Below are positions 17,206 through 25,648 of a DNA stretch of 64,000 nt, piece by piece. The first letter of the stretch is position 1. The number at the start of each line of letters is the position of its first letter. The position numbers and the translations under genes are program-made. The notes under the pieces are model-generated. The model saw only the letters and a list, made by a program, of their open reading frames with translations. It was not told where the DNA came from and searched no databases. Source of the stretch: Pandoraea sp. PE-S2T-3 (GTDB taxonomy: Bacteria; Pseudomonadota; Gammaproteobacteria; Burkholderiales; Burkholderiaceae); NCBI RefSeq assembly GCF_002179965.1, contig NZ_NGUQ01000037.1:186001-250000 (forward strand), read 5' to 3'.

Positions 17206-18039
17206 TTATTGGTGCGCCATGTCGTTTTCGTTCTGCGTCTGGCCGTTCTCGGGACGTGCGTTCGACCCATCGTCACCGGATCCACTGGGTTCGATATGAC
17301 CGGCTTCCCGGGGCGGCGTGACGTCGGCATCCTTTGCAAGCGCGAAGACGGCAGCGAAGCTCGCCAGTTGTTCTTCCCCCGGCATCGGGGCCTTGAGCGC
17401 CGCAACCATCAGTGCGGTCAGGCGGGCCACCACTTGCAGATCCCCCATCGGCTGCCCTTGGGCAAATGTGTCGATCAGGCGTGTGGTGTCGCTGCTGGCG
17501 AGCACGCCGGAAAGGGCCTGTAACGCGAAATGCAGACGCCAGCCCAATTCCTGGCGCGGCAGTTCGGGCAGGGCACGCGCGAAGGCCTCGAAGAAACGCT
17601 CGAAGACCGGTGCGTAGTGCTGTTGCAGATAGTCGCGAATAAACGGCGACGGGTCGGCGTAGACGCGCCCGAGCAGGCGCAGGAACGCCGGGCCGCCGAT
17701 GTCGCGATGATGAGAAATGGCCAACGCAGGGATGAACATTGCCCCCAGCACGTGCTCGCAAGTGAGCTTGGGCGCGGGCCACGCGGACTCGGCGCGCGTG
17801 AGTAGGGCGAGACGCTCGTCGTTGAGCCGGTCGAGCCGGCGCGAGAGCATGGCCTGGAGCAGCGTTTCCTTGCTGCCGAAGTGATAGTTCACGGCTGCCA
17901 GATTGACCTCGGCGCGCGATGTGATCTGGCGCAAGGACATGGCTTCGTAGCCGTATTCGATGAAAAGATCTTCTGCGGCATCGAGAATGCGCAGTTTGGT
18001 ATCACCGGCTTGTCGGCCGGCCGACGGGCGAGGGCTCAC
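17206..18039 (-). CDS. TetR family regulator of the fatty-acid operon (277 aa)
   Basis: The N-terminal HTH is clear: TKLRILDAAEDLFIEYGYEA, then MSLRQITSRAEVNLAAVNYH and FGSKETLLQAML. The long C-terminal domain (with LGWRLHFALQALSGVLA) resembles regulators such as PsrA/FadP that sense acyl-CoA in proteobacteria. A GTG at 18039 preceded by GGAGG at ideal spacing is a better start than the ATG at 18078. The last 35 residues are polar and low-complexity. It is first in the minus-strand run tetR-fadE-fabG-maoC-thiolase-fadD and has inverted repeats at its promoter, so autoregulation and control of beta-oxidation are likely. Confidence 0.88.
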   Translation of the reverse strand: MSPRPSAGRQAGDTKLRILDAAEDLFIEYGYEAMSLRQITSRAEVNLAAVNYHFGSKETLLQAMLSRRLDRLNDERLALLTRAESAWPAPKLTCEHVLGAMFIPALAISHHRDIGGPAFLRLLGRVYADPSPFIRDYLQQHYAPVFERFFEAFARALPELPRQELGWRLHFALQALSGVLASSDTTRLIDTFAQGQPMGDLQVVARLTALMVAALKAPMPGEEQLASFAAVFALAKDADVTPPREAGHIEPSGSGDDGSNARPENGQTQNENDMAHQ

Positions 18040-18082
18040 GACGAACCTCCATTGGGACGCGACACAGCGCCGCGTCATCTAG

Positions 18083-18117
18083 ATGAACTTTCGTTTCATT
18101 CAAACGTTCGATTGAAT
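18083..18117. promoter_or_regulatory. Overlapping dyads, TetR operator candidate
   Basis: ATTCAAACGTTCGATTGAAT (18098-18117) is a perfect 6-base inverted repeat with an 8-base centre. Just before and overlapping it, ATGAA and TTCAT flank a 7-base centre (18083-18099). Both sit 44-78 bases upstream of the tetR GTG, where a self-repressing TetR protein would bind. Confidence 0.5.
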
Positions 18118-18229
18118 CGTAGGCGGGGAATGCCCATCTCCCAAGATCTTTTTCTGGGCGTGGCCCTCTAATGTTCAGTCCTGGGCCGTGGACGGGCGTG
18201 CTGGCGTACGCAGAAGCGCATTTGGTGCA

Positions 18230-18277
18230 CGAAATCGGGGGAGAAATAGGCGGCTTTGCCCGATTTCTCCGATTTCG
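18230..18277. other. Long imperfect hairpin upstream of the tig promoter
   Basis: CGAAATCG (18230-18237) and GAGAAAT (18241-18247) pair with ATTTCTC (18263-18269) and CGATTTCG (18270-18277). That gives 15 base pairs with a GGG bulge and a 15-base loop. There is no T-run on either strand. Confidence 0.6.
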
Positions 18278-18307
18278 GGCCGAAAGTCTGGAGGCGTGGC
18301 AATAGTT

Positions 18308-18316
18308 TGCTAAAAT
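18308..18316 (+). promoter_or_regulatory. Extended -10 promoter element for tig
   Basis: TGCTAAAAT has the TGn extension plus a near-consensus -10. There is no good -35 at 17 bases, which fits an extended -10 promoter. It would give a leader of about 160 bases. Confidence 0.5.
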
Positions 18317-18349
18317 GTCCCGCTTTACGTGCAAGACCATTTGGCGCTA

Positions 18350-18394
18350 CCCCGATTCGTCGGGGGCGGAGGGAAGCCGGCAAGTCATTGCCGG
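18350..18394 (+). other. Two stable hairpins in the tig 5' leader
   Basis: CCCCGA-TTCG-TCGGGG (18350-18365) is a perfect stem with a UUCG-type loop. CCGGCAA-GTCA-TTGCCGG (18377-18394) is a second perfect 7-bp stem. They lie between the predicted promoter and the tig start and lack T-runs. Confidence 0.65.
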
Positions 18395-18486
18395 TTCCGG
18401 CCCAAGGTTGATTAACTGACTGGGTCCGCTTGCGGCATTTCCCTCGCCGCAACACAGAACGACCCTCTGGATGGATGAATATCCTC

Positions 18487-19827
18487 ATGACTATCTCTGT
18501 TGAAAACCTCGGCAAGCTCGAGCGTCGCTTTACCATCGCCCTGCCCAAGCAGGAAGTCGAGAAAGAAGTTGCAGCTCGCATTCAGAAGCTGTCGAAGACG
18601 GTGCGCATGCCGGGTTTCCGCCCGGGCAAGGTGCCCCTGAAGATGGTCACCCAGCAGTACGGTGGTCAGGTCGAAGCCGAAGTCGTCAGCGACAAGGTCG
18701 GTCAGCAATTCTTCGAAGTCAGCAAGGCGCAAGACCTGCGCGTCGCCGGCCAGCCGCGCTTCGCGCCGAAGGCTGACGGTGCCGACACCGAATACGCATT
18801 CGACGCCACGTTCGAAATCTACCCGGAAGTGAAGATCGGTGACCTGGCCACGGCCGAAGTCAACCGCACGACGACCGACGTCTCGGAAGCCGAAATCGAT
18901 CGCACGATCGACATTCTGCGCAAGCAACGCGTGCACTACCACGTGCGCGGCGAAGCCGGTGCTCACGGCGACGGCGGCACGGTGGAAGCCAAGGAAGGCG
19001 ACCGCGTGACGGTCGACTTCGTCGGCAAGATCGACGGCGAAGTGTTCGCTGGCGGTTCGGCTGAAGACTTCGTGTTCGTGCTCGGCGAAGGCCGCATGCT
19101 GCCGGAGTTCGAGAAGGCAACCCTGGGTCTGAAGGTTGGCGAGTCGAAGGAATTCGAACTCAAGTTCCCGGACGAGTACCACGGCAAGGAAGTCGCCGGC
19201 AAGACGGCAACGTTCACCGTGACGCTCAAGAAGGTTGAGTGGGCACATCTGCCGGAAGTCGACACCGAGTTCGCCAAGTCGCTCGGCATCGCTGACGGCA
19301 GCATCGAAAAGATGCGCGCCGACATCAAGGAAAACCTGTCGCGCGAAGTGAAGCGTCGCACGCAGGCGCTCCTTAAAGATCAAGTGATGAACGCACTGAT
19401 CTCGGTCTCGGAACTCGACGTGCCGAACGCTCTGGTCGAACAAGATCAGGAACGTCTGGTGGCGATGGCCCGTCAGGATCTGGCGCAACGTGGCGTGCCG
19501 AACGCCGGCAACGTGCCGATCCCGGCTGAAATGTTCAAGGAACAAGCCGAGCGCCGCGTCAAGCTGGGCCTGATTCTGGCCGAGCTGGTCAAGCAAAACG
19601 ACCTGCAAGCCAAGCCGGAACAAATCAAGGCCGAAGTCGAAGAGTTCGCAAAGAGCTACGAAGACCCGCAAGAAGTCGTCCGCTGGTACTATGGCGATCA
19701 GCAGCGCATGGCGGAGATGGAAGGTTTCGTCGTCGAGAACAACGTTGTTGAGTTCGTCCTGAGCAAAGCGAAGGTGACGGACAAGCAAGTCAGCTTCGAA
19801 GAGCTGGCTGGCAACACGCAAAACTGA
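18487..19827 (+). CDS. tig: Trigger factor (446 aa)
   Basis: The ribosome-associated chaperone and prolyl isomerase. The N-terminal ribosome-binding domain contains the GFRPGKVP signature ([15 protein letters not shown]). The FKBP-like domain lies at about 160-245 ([40 protein letters not shown]), followed by the helical C-terminal arms. The length agrees with the family (432 in E. coli). The start at 18487 ([14 protein letters not shown]) matches the family N terminus; an ATG at 18475 is possible. It heads the tig-clpP-clpX-lon array and has a long hairpin-bearing leader. Confidence 0.97.
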   Translation: MTISVENLGKLERRFTIALPKQEVEKEVAARIQKLSKTVRMPGFRPGKVPLKMVTQQYGGQVEAEVVSDKVGQQFFEVSKAQDLRVAGQPRFAPKADGADTEYAFDATFEIYPEVKIGDLATAEVNRTTTDVSEAEIDRTIDILRKQRVHYHVRGEAGAHGDGGTVEAKEGDRVTVDFVGKIDGEVFAGGSAEDFVFVLGEGRMLPEFEKATLGLKVGESKEFELKFPDEYHGKEVAGKTATFTVTLKKVEWAHLPEVDTEFAKSLGIADGSIEKMRADIKENLSREVKRRTQALLKDQVMNALISVSELDVPNALVEQDQERLVAMARQDLAQRGVPNAGNVPIPAEMFKEQAERRVKLGLILAELVKQNDLQAKPEQIKAEVEEFAKSYEDPQEVVRWYYGDQQRMAEMEGFVVENNVVEFVLSKAKVTDKQVSFEELAGNTQN

Positions 19828-19852
19828 TCGACCTCGATACATCGCGTTTGAC

Positions 19853-19878
19853 CTGCTGCGGCCGCAAGGCCGCAGCAG
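19853..19878 (+). other. 11-bp hairpin with GCAA tetraloop between tig and clpP
   Basis: CTGCTGCGGCC (19853-19863), loop GCAA, GGCCGCAGCAG (19868-19878), perfect. Only a short T-poor tail (TGTTTCC) follows, so it may be a partial terminator or a processing site limiting tig read-through into clpP. Confidence 0.7.
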
Positions 19879-19951
19879 TGTTTCCAACCGGCCTTTTCGG
19901 GCCTCCTCCCTGCGGCGCGCAAAACCATCTCGATAGAAGGGTCGAACCGTC

Positions 19952-20608
19952 ATGATTACCCGTTCCGAATTGCTCGCCCAACTCGCTTCCCCGACGCACA
20001 ACTCCGCTCTCGAATCGCAGGCCCTTGGCCTGGTGCCGATGGTCGTCGAGCAAAGTGGTCGTGGCGAACGCGCATACGATATCTACTCGCGACTCCTCAA
20101 GGAGCGCATTATTTTCATGGTGGGCGAGGTCAACGACCAGACCGCCAACCTCGTTGTCGCCCAGTTGCTGTTCCTCGAGAGCGAAAATCCGGACAAGGAA
20201 ATCTCGATGTACATCAACTCGCCGGGTGGTTCGGTTTCGGCCGGCCTGGCAATGTACGACACGATGCAGTTCGTCAAACCGGCCGTCTCGACGCTGTGCA
20301 TGGGCATGGCTGCCAGCATGGGCGCGTTTTTGCTGGCTGCGGGCGAGAAGGGCAAGCGTTTCGCGCTGCCGAACGCCCGGATCATGATTCACCAGCCGTT
20401 GGGCGGTGCACGTGGTCAGGCGTCGGACATCGAAATCCACGCCCGCGAAATCCTGCTGCTCAAGGAACGCCTCAACAAGCTGCTCGCCGAGAACACTGGC
20501 CAGTCGCTGGAAGTCATCGCGCGCGACACCGATCGCGATAACTTCAAGTCGGCGGCGGATGCCGTCGAGTACGGGCTCATCGATCGCGTGCTGGAAAAGC
20601 GTCCCTGA
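19952..20608 (+). CDS. clpP: ATP-dependent Clp protease proteolytic subunit (218 aa)
   Basis: The serine peptidase that forms the 14-subunit chamber served by ClpX and ClpA. The catalytic Ser122 is in [16 protein letters not shown] and His147 is in [12 protein letters not shown]; the Asp lies near residue 196. The [20 protein letters not shown] strand forms the oxyanion region. A short N-terminal propeptide precedes the conserved [20 protein letters not shown]. The length is slightly above E. coli ClpP (207). It follows tig by 124 bases and precedes clpX by 241, the standard arrangement. Confidence 0.98.
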   Translation: MITRSELLAQLASPTHNSALESQALGLVPMVVEQSGRGERAYDIYSRLLKERIIFMVGEVNDQTANLVVAQLLFLESENPDKEISMYINSPGGSVSAGLAMYDTMQFVKPAVSTLCMGMAASMGAFLLAAGEKGKRFALPNARIMIHQPLGGARGQASDIEIHAREILLLKERLNKLLAENTGQSLEVIARDTDRDNFKSAADAVEYGLIDRVLEKRP

Positions 20609-20617
20609 GGTGTCCCT

Positions 20618-20702
20618 GGGCCGGTACCCGGCCCGGGCGCCTGACGGCAAAATTGGCGCGACATCGGGTTTTTCGACGTGAAAGTCCGGATGTTCGCGCC
20701 AA
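20618..20702 (+). other. Two hairpins in the clpP-clpX gap
   Basis: GGGCCGG-TAC-CCGGCCC (20618-20634) is a perfect stem. TTGGCGCGA-CATC (20653-20665) pairs with GATG-T-TCGCGCCAA (20689-20702) with one bulged base around a 23-base loop. Neither has a good T-run. They may tune read-through from clpP into clpX. Confidence 0.5.
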
Positions 20703-20849
20703 GTCTTTGTCGTAAAAGGAAAATTATCGCTGTCGCGGGTGGGCCACACGCCCGCGCGGCATGGCGTTACAATGGAATTCACTATGCCGCGTTTGCCGCC
20801 CCCATCGGGGGACGACCGGGGCGCAAATTGCTAGCAGGCTGACACAGAT

Positions 20850-22130
<1,281 letters not shown>

Positions 22131-22151
22131 ACGGTCAACTCAGTGATACCC

Positions 22152-22185
22152 AAAGCCGTTCATGGAAACATGGACGGCTTTTTTT
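22152..22185 (+). terminator. Intrinsic terminator after clpX
   Basis: AAAGCCGT-T-CATG, GAAA tetraloop, CATG-G-ACGGCTTT, then a run of seven to eight T. It isolates lon from the clp genes. Confidence 0.92.
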
Positions 22186-22250
22186 CCTTCATACTAGTGC
22201 CACGGGCAATGAAACCCCGAGTGGTGCACCTTACCGGCAGAAGGGTTGTT

Positions 22251-22285
22251 TCACCCCCTTGTAATTCCTGTCGGCGGCCTCAATT
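22251..22285 (+). promoter_or_regulatory. Sigma-32-type heat-shock promoter for lon
   Basis: TCACCCCCTTGTA (22251-22263) matches the extended sigma-32 -35 consensus (TNtCNCcCTTGAA) at most positions. After 14 bases comes CCTCAATT (22278-22285), close to CCCCATNT. It lies 39 bases upstream of the lon start. lon is a known sigma-32 target in proteobacteria; use here is predicted. Confidence 0.65.
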
Positions 22286-22324
22286 AGCTGGAACACAACG
22301 GTATCGTTAATTATGGGGAACGAG

Positions 22325-24745
22325 ATGTCAGGCACCCAAATCCTCCCGCCCGAAGCGATTCAACTGCCCCTGTTGCCTCTGCGCGACGTGGTCGTGTTTC
22401 CGCACATGGTGATTCCCCTCTTCGTGGGGCGTCCGAAGTCGATTAAAGCGCTTGAAACCGCCATGGAAGGCGGCAAGCACATCATGCTGGTCGCCCAGAA
22501 AGCGGCCGCCAAGGATGAGCCCACGGCCAAAGATCTCTATGAGATCGGCTGCGTGGCGAACATCCTTCAAATGCTCAAACTGCCCGATGGCACCGTCAAG
22601 GTGCTCGTCGAAGGCATTCAGCGTGCACGCACGATCAGCGTGGACGAAGAAGAGACACAATTCACGTCTGAAGTCATGCCGCTCGAACCGGATGATGGCA
22701 ACTCGCCGGAATCCGAGGCGCTGCGTCGCGCCATCGTGGCGCAGTTCGATCAGTACGTGAAACTCAACAAGAAGATTCCGCCGGAGATCCTGACCTCGCT
22801 GTCGGGCATCGACGAAGCGGGTCGTCTGGCTGACACCATCGCAGCGCACCTGCCGCTCAAGCTTGAGCAGAAGCAGAAGATTCTCGAAATGTTCCCGGTC
22901 ATCGAGCGCCTCGAACATCTGCTGGCGCAACTCGAAAGCGAGATCGACATTCTCCAGGTGGAGAAGCGTATCCGCGGCCGCGTGAAGCGTCAGATGGAGA
23001 AGAGCCAGCGCGAGTACTACCTGAACGAACAGGTCAAGGCCATTCAGAAGGAACTGGGCGAAGGCGAAGAAGGTGCGGATCTCGAAGAACTCGAGAAGCG
23101 CATCAAGGGCGCTCATCTGCCCAAGGAAGCTAAGAAGAAGGCCGACGCCGAACTCAAGAAGCTCAAGCTGATGTCGCCGATGTCGGCAGAAGCGACCGTC
23201 GTGCGCAACTACATCGACACGCTGGTCGGTCTGCCGTGGCGCAAGAAGAGCAAGGTGAACAATGACCTGACGAACGCCGAAAAGGTGCTCGATGAAGACC
23301 ACTTCGGTCTCGAGAAGGTCAAGGAACGCATCCTTGAGTATCTTGCTGTGCAACAGCGCGTGGACAAGGTGAAGGCGCCGATTCTGTGCCTGGTGGGGCC
23401 CCCGGGTGTCGGTAAGACGTCGCTTGGTCAGTCGATCGCTCGTGCAACGAACCGCAAGTTCGTGCGCATGGCATTGGGTGGCGTGCGCGACGAGGCCGAG
23501 ATTCGCGGTCACCGCCGGACGTACATTGGTTCGATGCCGGGCAAGATTTTGCAGAGCCTGTCGAAGGTGGCTGTGCGCAATCCGCTGTTCCTGCTCGACG
23601 AAGTGGACAAGATGGGCATGGACTTCCGTGGCGACCCGAGTTCGGCGCTGCTCGAAGTGCTGGATCCGGAACAGAACCACACGTTCTCGGACCACTACGT
23701 CGAAGTCGACTTCGATCTGTCGGACGTGATGTTCGTGGCGACGTCGAACTCGCTGAACATCCCGGCACCGCTGCTCGATCGTATGGAAGTGATTCGCCTG
23801 TCGGGTTACACGGAAGACGAGAAGGTCAACATCGCCCAGCGTTATCTCCTGCCGAAGCAGAAGAAGAACAACGGGTTGAAGGAAGGCGAGATCGATCTGA
23901 CCGAAGCCGCGATTCGCGACATCATTCGCTACTACACGCGTGAAGCGGGTGTGCGTTCGCTGGAACGCGAGATCTCGAAGATCTGCCGCAAGGTCGTGAA
24001 GATGCTGCTGCTCAAGAAGGTCGACGGTACGTCGATCAAGGTTGATGCGGGCAATCTCGACAACTTCCTCGGCGTGCGCAAGTTCGACTTCGGTCTGGCG
24101 ATGAAGGAAAACCAGATCGGCCAGGTCACGGGTCTTGCGTGGACGGAAGTGGGCGGCGATTTGCTGACCATCGAAGCCGCCGTGATGCCGGGCAAGGGCA
24201 ACATCATTCGCACGGGTTCGCTCGGCGACGTGATGAAGGAGTCGGTCGAAGCTGCACGTTCGGTGGTGCGTTCGCGCTCGCGTCGTCTGGGTGTGTCCGA
24301 TGAGCAGTTCGAGAAGAAGGACATCCACATTCACGTGCCCGAGGGTGCGACGCCGAAGGACGGTCCGTCCGCCGGTATCGCGATGACCACGGCGCTCGTT
24401 TCGGTGCTCACCGGTATTCCGGTGCGTGCAGATGTGGCGATGACCGGTGAGATTACGCTGCGCGGTGAAGTGCTGCCGATCGGTGGTCTCAAGGAAAAGC
24501 TGCTCGCAGCGCATCGTGGCGGCATCAAGCTCGTGTTGATTCCGGAAGAGAACGTGAAGGATCTCGCCGAGATTCCCGATACGGTCAAGAACGCGCTGGA
24601 GATCATGCCGGTGCGCTGGATCGACCGAGTGCTGGAGCTGGCGCTGGAGCACGCGCCGGCACCGCTGCCCGAGGAAGAGCCGAAGGCAGCACCGGTGACG
24701 CCGAATGCCGATGGCAGCGGCAAGCAGGAAGTCATCAAGCACTGA
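22325..24745 (+). CDS. lon: ATP-dependent protease Lon (806 aa)
   Basis: The AAA+ serine protease degrading misfolded and regulatory proteins. The N-terminal LON substrate domain starts [20 protein letters not shown] and is followed by a coiled region. Walker A is GPPGVGKTS with K364, Walker B is [10 protein letters not shown], and the sensor/pore region is [20 protein letters not shown]. The proteolytic dyad is Ser682 in [10 protein letters not shown] and a Lys of [14 protein letters not shown] (about 723-725). ATG at 22325 has GGGGA five bases upstream and matches family N termini; an ATG at 22313 is less likely. It has its own heat-shock-like promoter and a terminator. Confidence 0.98.
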   Translation: MSGTQILPPEAIQLPLLPLRDVVVFPHMVIPLFVGRPKSIKALETAMEGGKHIMLVAQKAAAKDEPTAKDLYEIGCVANILQMLKLPDGTVKVLVEGIQRARTISVDEEETQFTSEVMPLEPDDGNSPESEALRRAIVAQFDQYVKLNKKIPPEILTSLSGIDEAGRLADTIAAHLPLKLEQKQKILEMFPVIERLEHLLAQLESEIDILQVEKRIRGRVKRQMEKSQREYYLNEQVKAIQKELGEGEEGADLEELEKRIKGAHLPKEAKKKADAELKKLKLMSPMSAEATVVRNYIDTLVGLPWRKKSKVNNDLTNAEKVLDEDHFGLEKVKERILEYLAVQQRVDKVKAPILCLVGPPGVGKTSLGQSIARATNRKFVRMALGGVRDEAEIRGHRRTYIGSMPGKILQSLSKVAVRNPLFLLDEVDKMGMDFRGDPSSALLEVLDPEQNHTFSDHYVEVDFDLSDVMFVATSNSLNIPAPLLDRMEVIRLSGYTEDEKVNIAQRYLLPKQKKNNGLKEGEIDLTEAAIRDIIRYYTREAGVRSLEREISKICRKVVKMLLLKKVDGTSIKVDAGNLDNFLGVRKFDFGLAMKENQIGQVTGLAWTEVGGDLLTIEAAVMPGKGNIIRTGSLGDVMKESVEAARSVVRSRSRRLGVSDEQFEKKDIHIHVPEGATPKDGPSAGIAMTTALVSVLTGIPVRADVAMTGEITLRGEVLPIGGLKEKLLAAHRGGIKLVLIPEENVKDLAEIPDTVKNALEIMPVRWIDRVLELALEHAPAPLPEEEPKAAPVTPNADGSGKQEVIKH

Positions 24746-24785
24746 GACGTCAGCATGTGACGAGGAACGGCGAACGACGATCATC

Positions 24786-24809
24786 GATATCGATGTCGAT
24801 GTCGATGTC
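24786..24809. repeat. Hexanucleotide repeat GATRTC x4
   Basis: GATATC followed by three GATGTC units end to end, between the lon stop and its terminator. It is a simple-sequence tract with possible length variation. Confidence 0.8.
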
Positions 24810-24833
24810 GTTCGCCAAACCGAAAGTCTGCAA

Positions 24834-24864
24834 AAAGCTCGGGGTTTTCCCCGGGCTTTTTTTA
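24834..24864 (+). terminator. Intrinsic terminator after lon
   Basis: AAAGCTCGGGG, loop TTTT, CCCCGGGCTTT (one wobble/mismatch), followed by further T. It ends the lon transcript 89 bases after the stop. Confidence 0.9.
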
Positions 24865-24946
24865 TTCACGCAAAGTGGTCGAAAATAGCGTCCGGAAGTG
24901 ATGACTCAGGAGTGCTTCCTAAGCCGCCAAAACAGCGCAAAACGGC

Positions 24947-24975
24947 TTGACATCAGGGTTTGCGGCTTGTCTAAT
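24947..24975 (+). promoter_or_regulatory. Sigma-70 promoter for hupB
   Basis: TTGACA (24947-24952), a 17-base spacer, TCTAAT (24970-24975): a perfect -35 and a 5/6 -10 at ideal spacing. It lies 93 bases upstream of the hupB start. Confidence 0.8.
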
Positions 24976-25068
24976 GGCAAAGCCAGCGGACCTTCGCAGA
25001 TCAATGTCAAGGCGCGTTAAGAGCGCCTCCGCGGCTCAATCGCCTACTATCCTTGCAAGGGGGTTACA

Positions 25069-25341
25069 GTGAATAAGACGGAACTGATCGATCATATCGC
25101 GGGTGAGGCAGACATTTCGAAAGCCGCTGCCGGTCGTGCACTCGATGCTTTTGTGGGTGCAGTAAAGAAAGCGTTGAAGAAGGGTGACGATGTGACGTTG
25201 GTGGGCTTCGGTACCTTCCACGTGACGAAGCGCGCAGGACGCACGGGGCGCAATCCGCGCACTGGCGCAGCGATCAAGATCAAGGCAGCGAAGGTTCCGA
25301 AATTTCGCCCTGGCAAAAATCTGAAAGATACAGTAAACTGA
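25069..25341 (+). CDS. hupB: DNA-binding protein HU (90 aa)
   Basis: A small nucleoid protein that bends DNA. The fold is unmistakable: [20 protein letters not shown] at the start, [20 protein letters not shown] in the middle, and the DNA-gripping arm [20 protein letters not shown]. The length of 90 residues is canonical. The start codon is GTG with a GGGGG ribosome site upstream. A strong sigma-70 promoter drives it. No terminator separates it from the following tRNA genes; only a CCTGCCTAGGCAGG palindrome (25350-25363) lies between, so co-transcription and processing are likely. Confidence 0.98.
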   Translation: MNKTELIDHIAGEADISKAAAGRALDAFVGAVKKALKKGDDVTLVGFGTFHVTKRAGRTGRNPRTGAAIKIKAAKVPKFRPGKNLKDTVN

Positions 25342-25397
25342 TCGACTTTCCTGCCTAGGCAGGGAGCAGCAGTAAGAACAAAACTAGAATCGGGAAC

Positions 25398-25473
25398 GGG
25401 TGCTTAGCTCAGTTGGTAGAGCGGCGCCCTTACAAGGCGTAGGTCGGGGGTTCGAGCCCCTCAGCACCCACCA
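25398..25473 (+). tRNA. tRNA-Val (anticodon UAC)
   Basis: The acceptor GGGTGCT pairs with AGCACCC. The D-arm AGCTCAGTTGGTAGAGC and the T-arm GGGGGTTCGAGCCCC are present. The anticodon loop CTTACAA gives TAC, and CCA is encoded at 25471-25473. The length is 76 bases. Confidence 0.96.
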
Positions 25474-25487
25474 GTTCCAGATCTTGG

Positions 25488-25564
25488 GGAGCGGTAGTTC
25501 AGTTGGTTAGAATACCGGCCTGTCACGCCGGGGGTCGCGGGTTCGAGCCCCGTCCGCTCCGCCA
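25488..25564 (+). tRNA. tRNA-Asp (anticodon GUC)
   Basis: The acceptor GGAGCGG pairs with CCGCTCC, and the anticodon loop CTGTCAC gives GTC. The T-arm contains GGGTTCGAGCCCC-type pairing, and CCA is encoded at 25562-25564. It lies 14 bases after tRNA-Val, so one transcript is likely. Confidence 0.96.
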
Positions 25565-25571
25565 AATTGTG

Positions 25572-25598
25572 AAAAGGCGAACTTCGGTTCGCCTTTTT
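25572..25598 (+). terminator. Intrinsic terminator after the tRNA pair
   Basis: AAAAGGCGAAC, loop TTCG, GTTCGCCTTTT and further T. It ends the hupB/tRNA unit just before ppiD. Confidence 0.92.
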
Positions 25599-25648
25599 TG
25601 CCATATGGACGTCCCAAAGACGCTTCCTGACGACTCTTCCGATTTCGT

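Larger units (their letters stand above)
18040..18486. other. 447-base divergent region between tetR and tig
   Basis: No protein gene. From left to right it holds two dyads near the tetR start (18083-18117), a long imperfect hairpin (18230-18277), an extended -10 element (18308-18316), and two stable hairpins in the tig leader (18350-18394). I see no tRNA or known riboswitch. Confidence 0.65.
24746..25068. other. 323-base lon-hupB gap
   Basis: It contains a hexanucleotide repeat, the lon terminator and a strong sigma-70 promoter for hupB, each listed separately. I see no gene in it. Confidence 0.7.

Noticed and set aside
18340-18400. A tRNA or known riboswitch in the tig leader
   Set aside because: The two stems do not form a cloverleaf and match no riboswitch core that I recognise.
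22328-24784. An 818-codon open frame antisense to lon
   Set aside because: It mirrors the codon bias of lon on the opposite strand, has a composition rich in His/Arg/Leu with no family motif, and lon itself is certain.
25350-25363. CCTGCCTAGGCAGG after hupB as a terminator
   Set aside because: Only a 5-bp stem with a CTAG loop and no T-run follows; at most a processing site.
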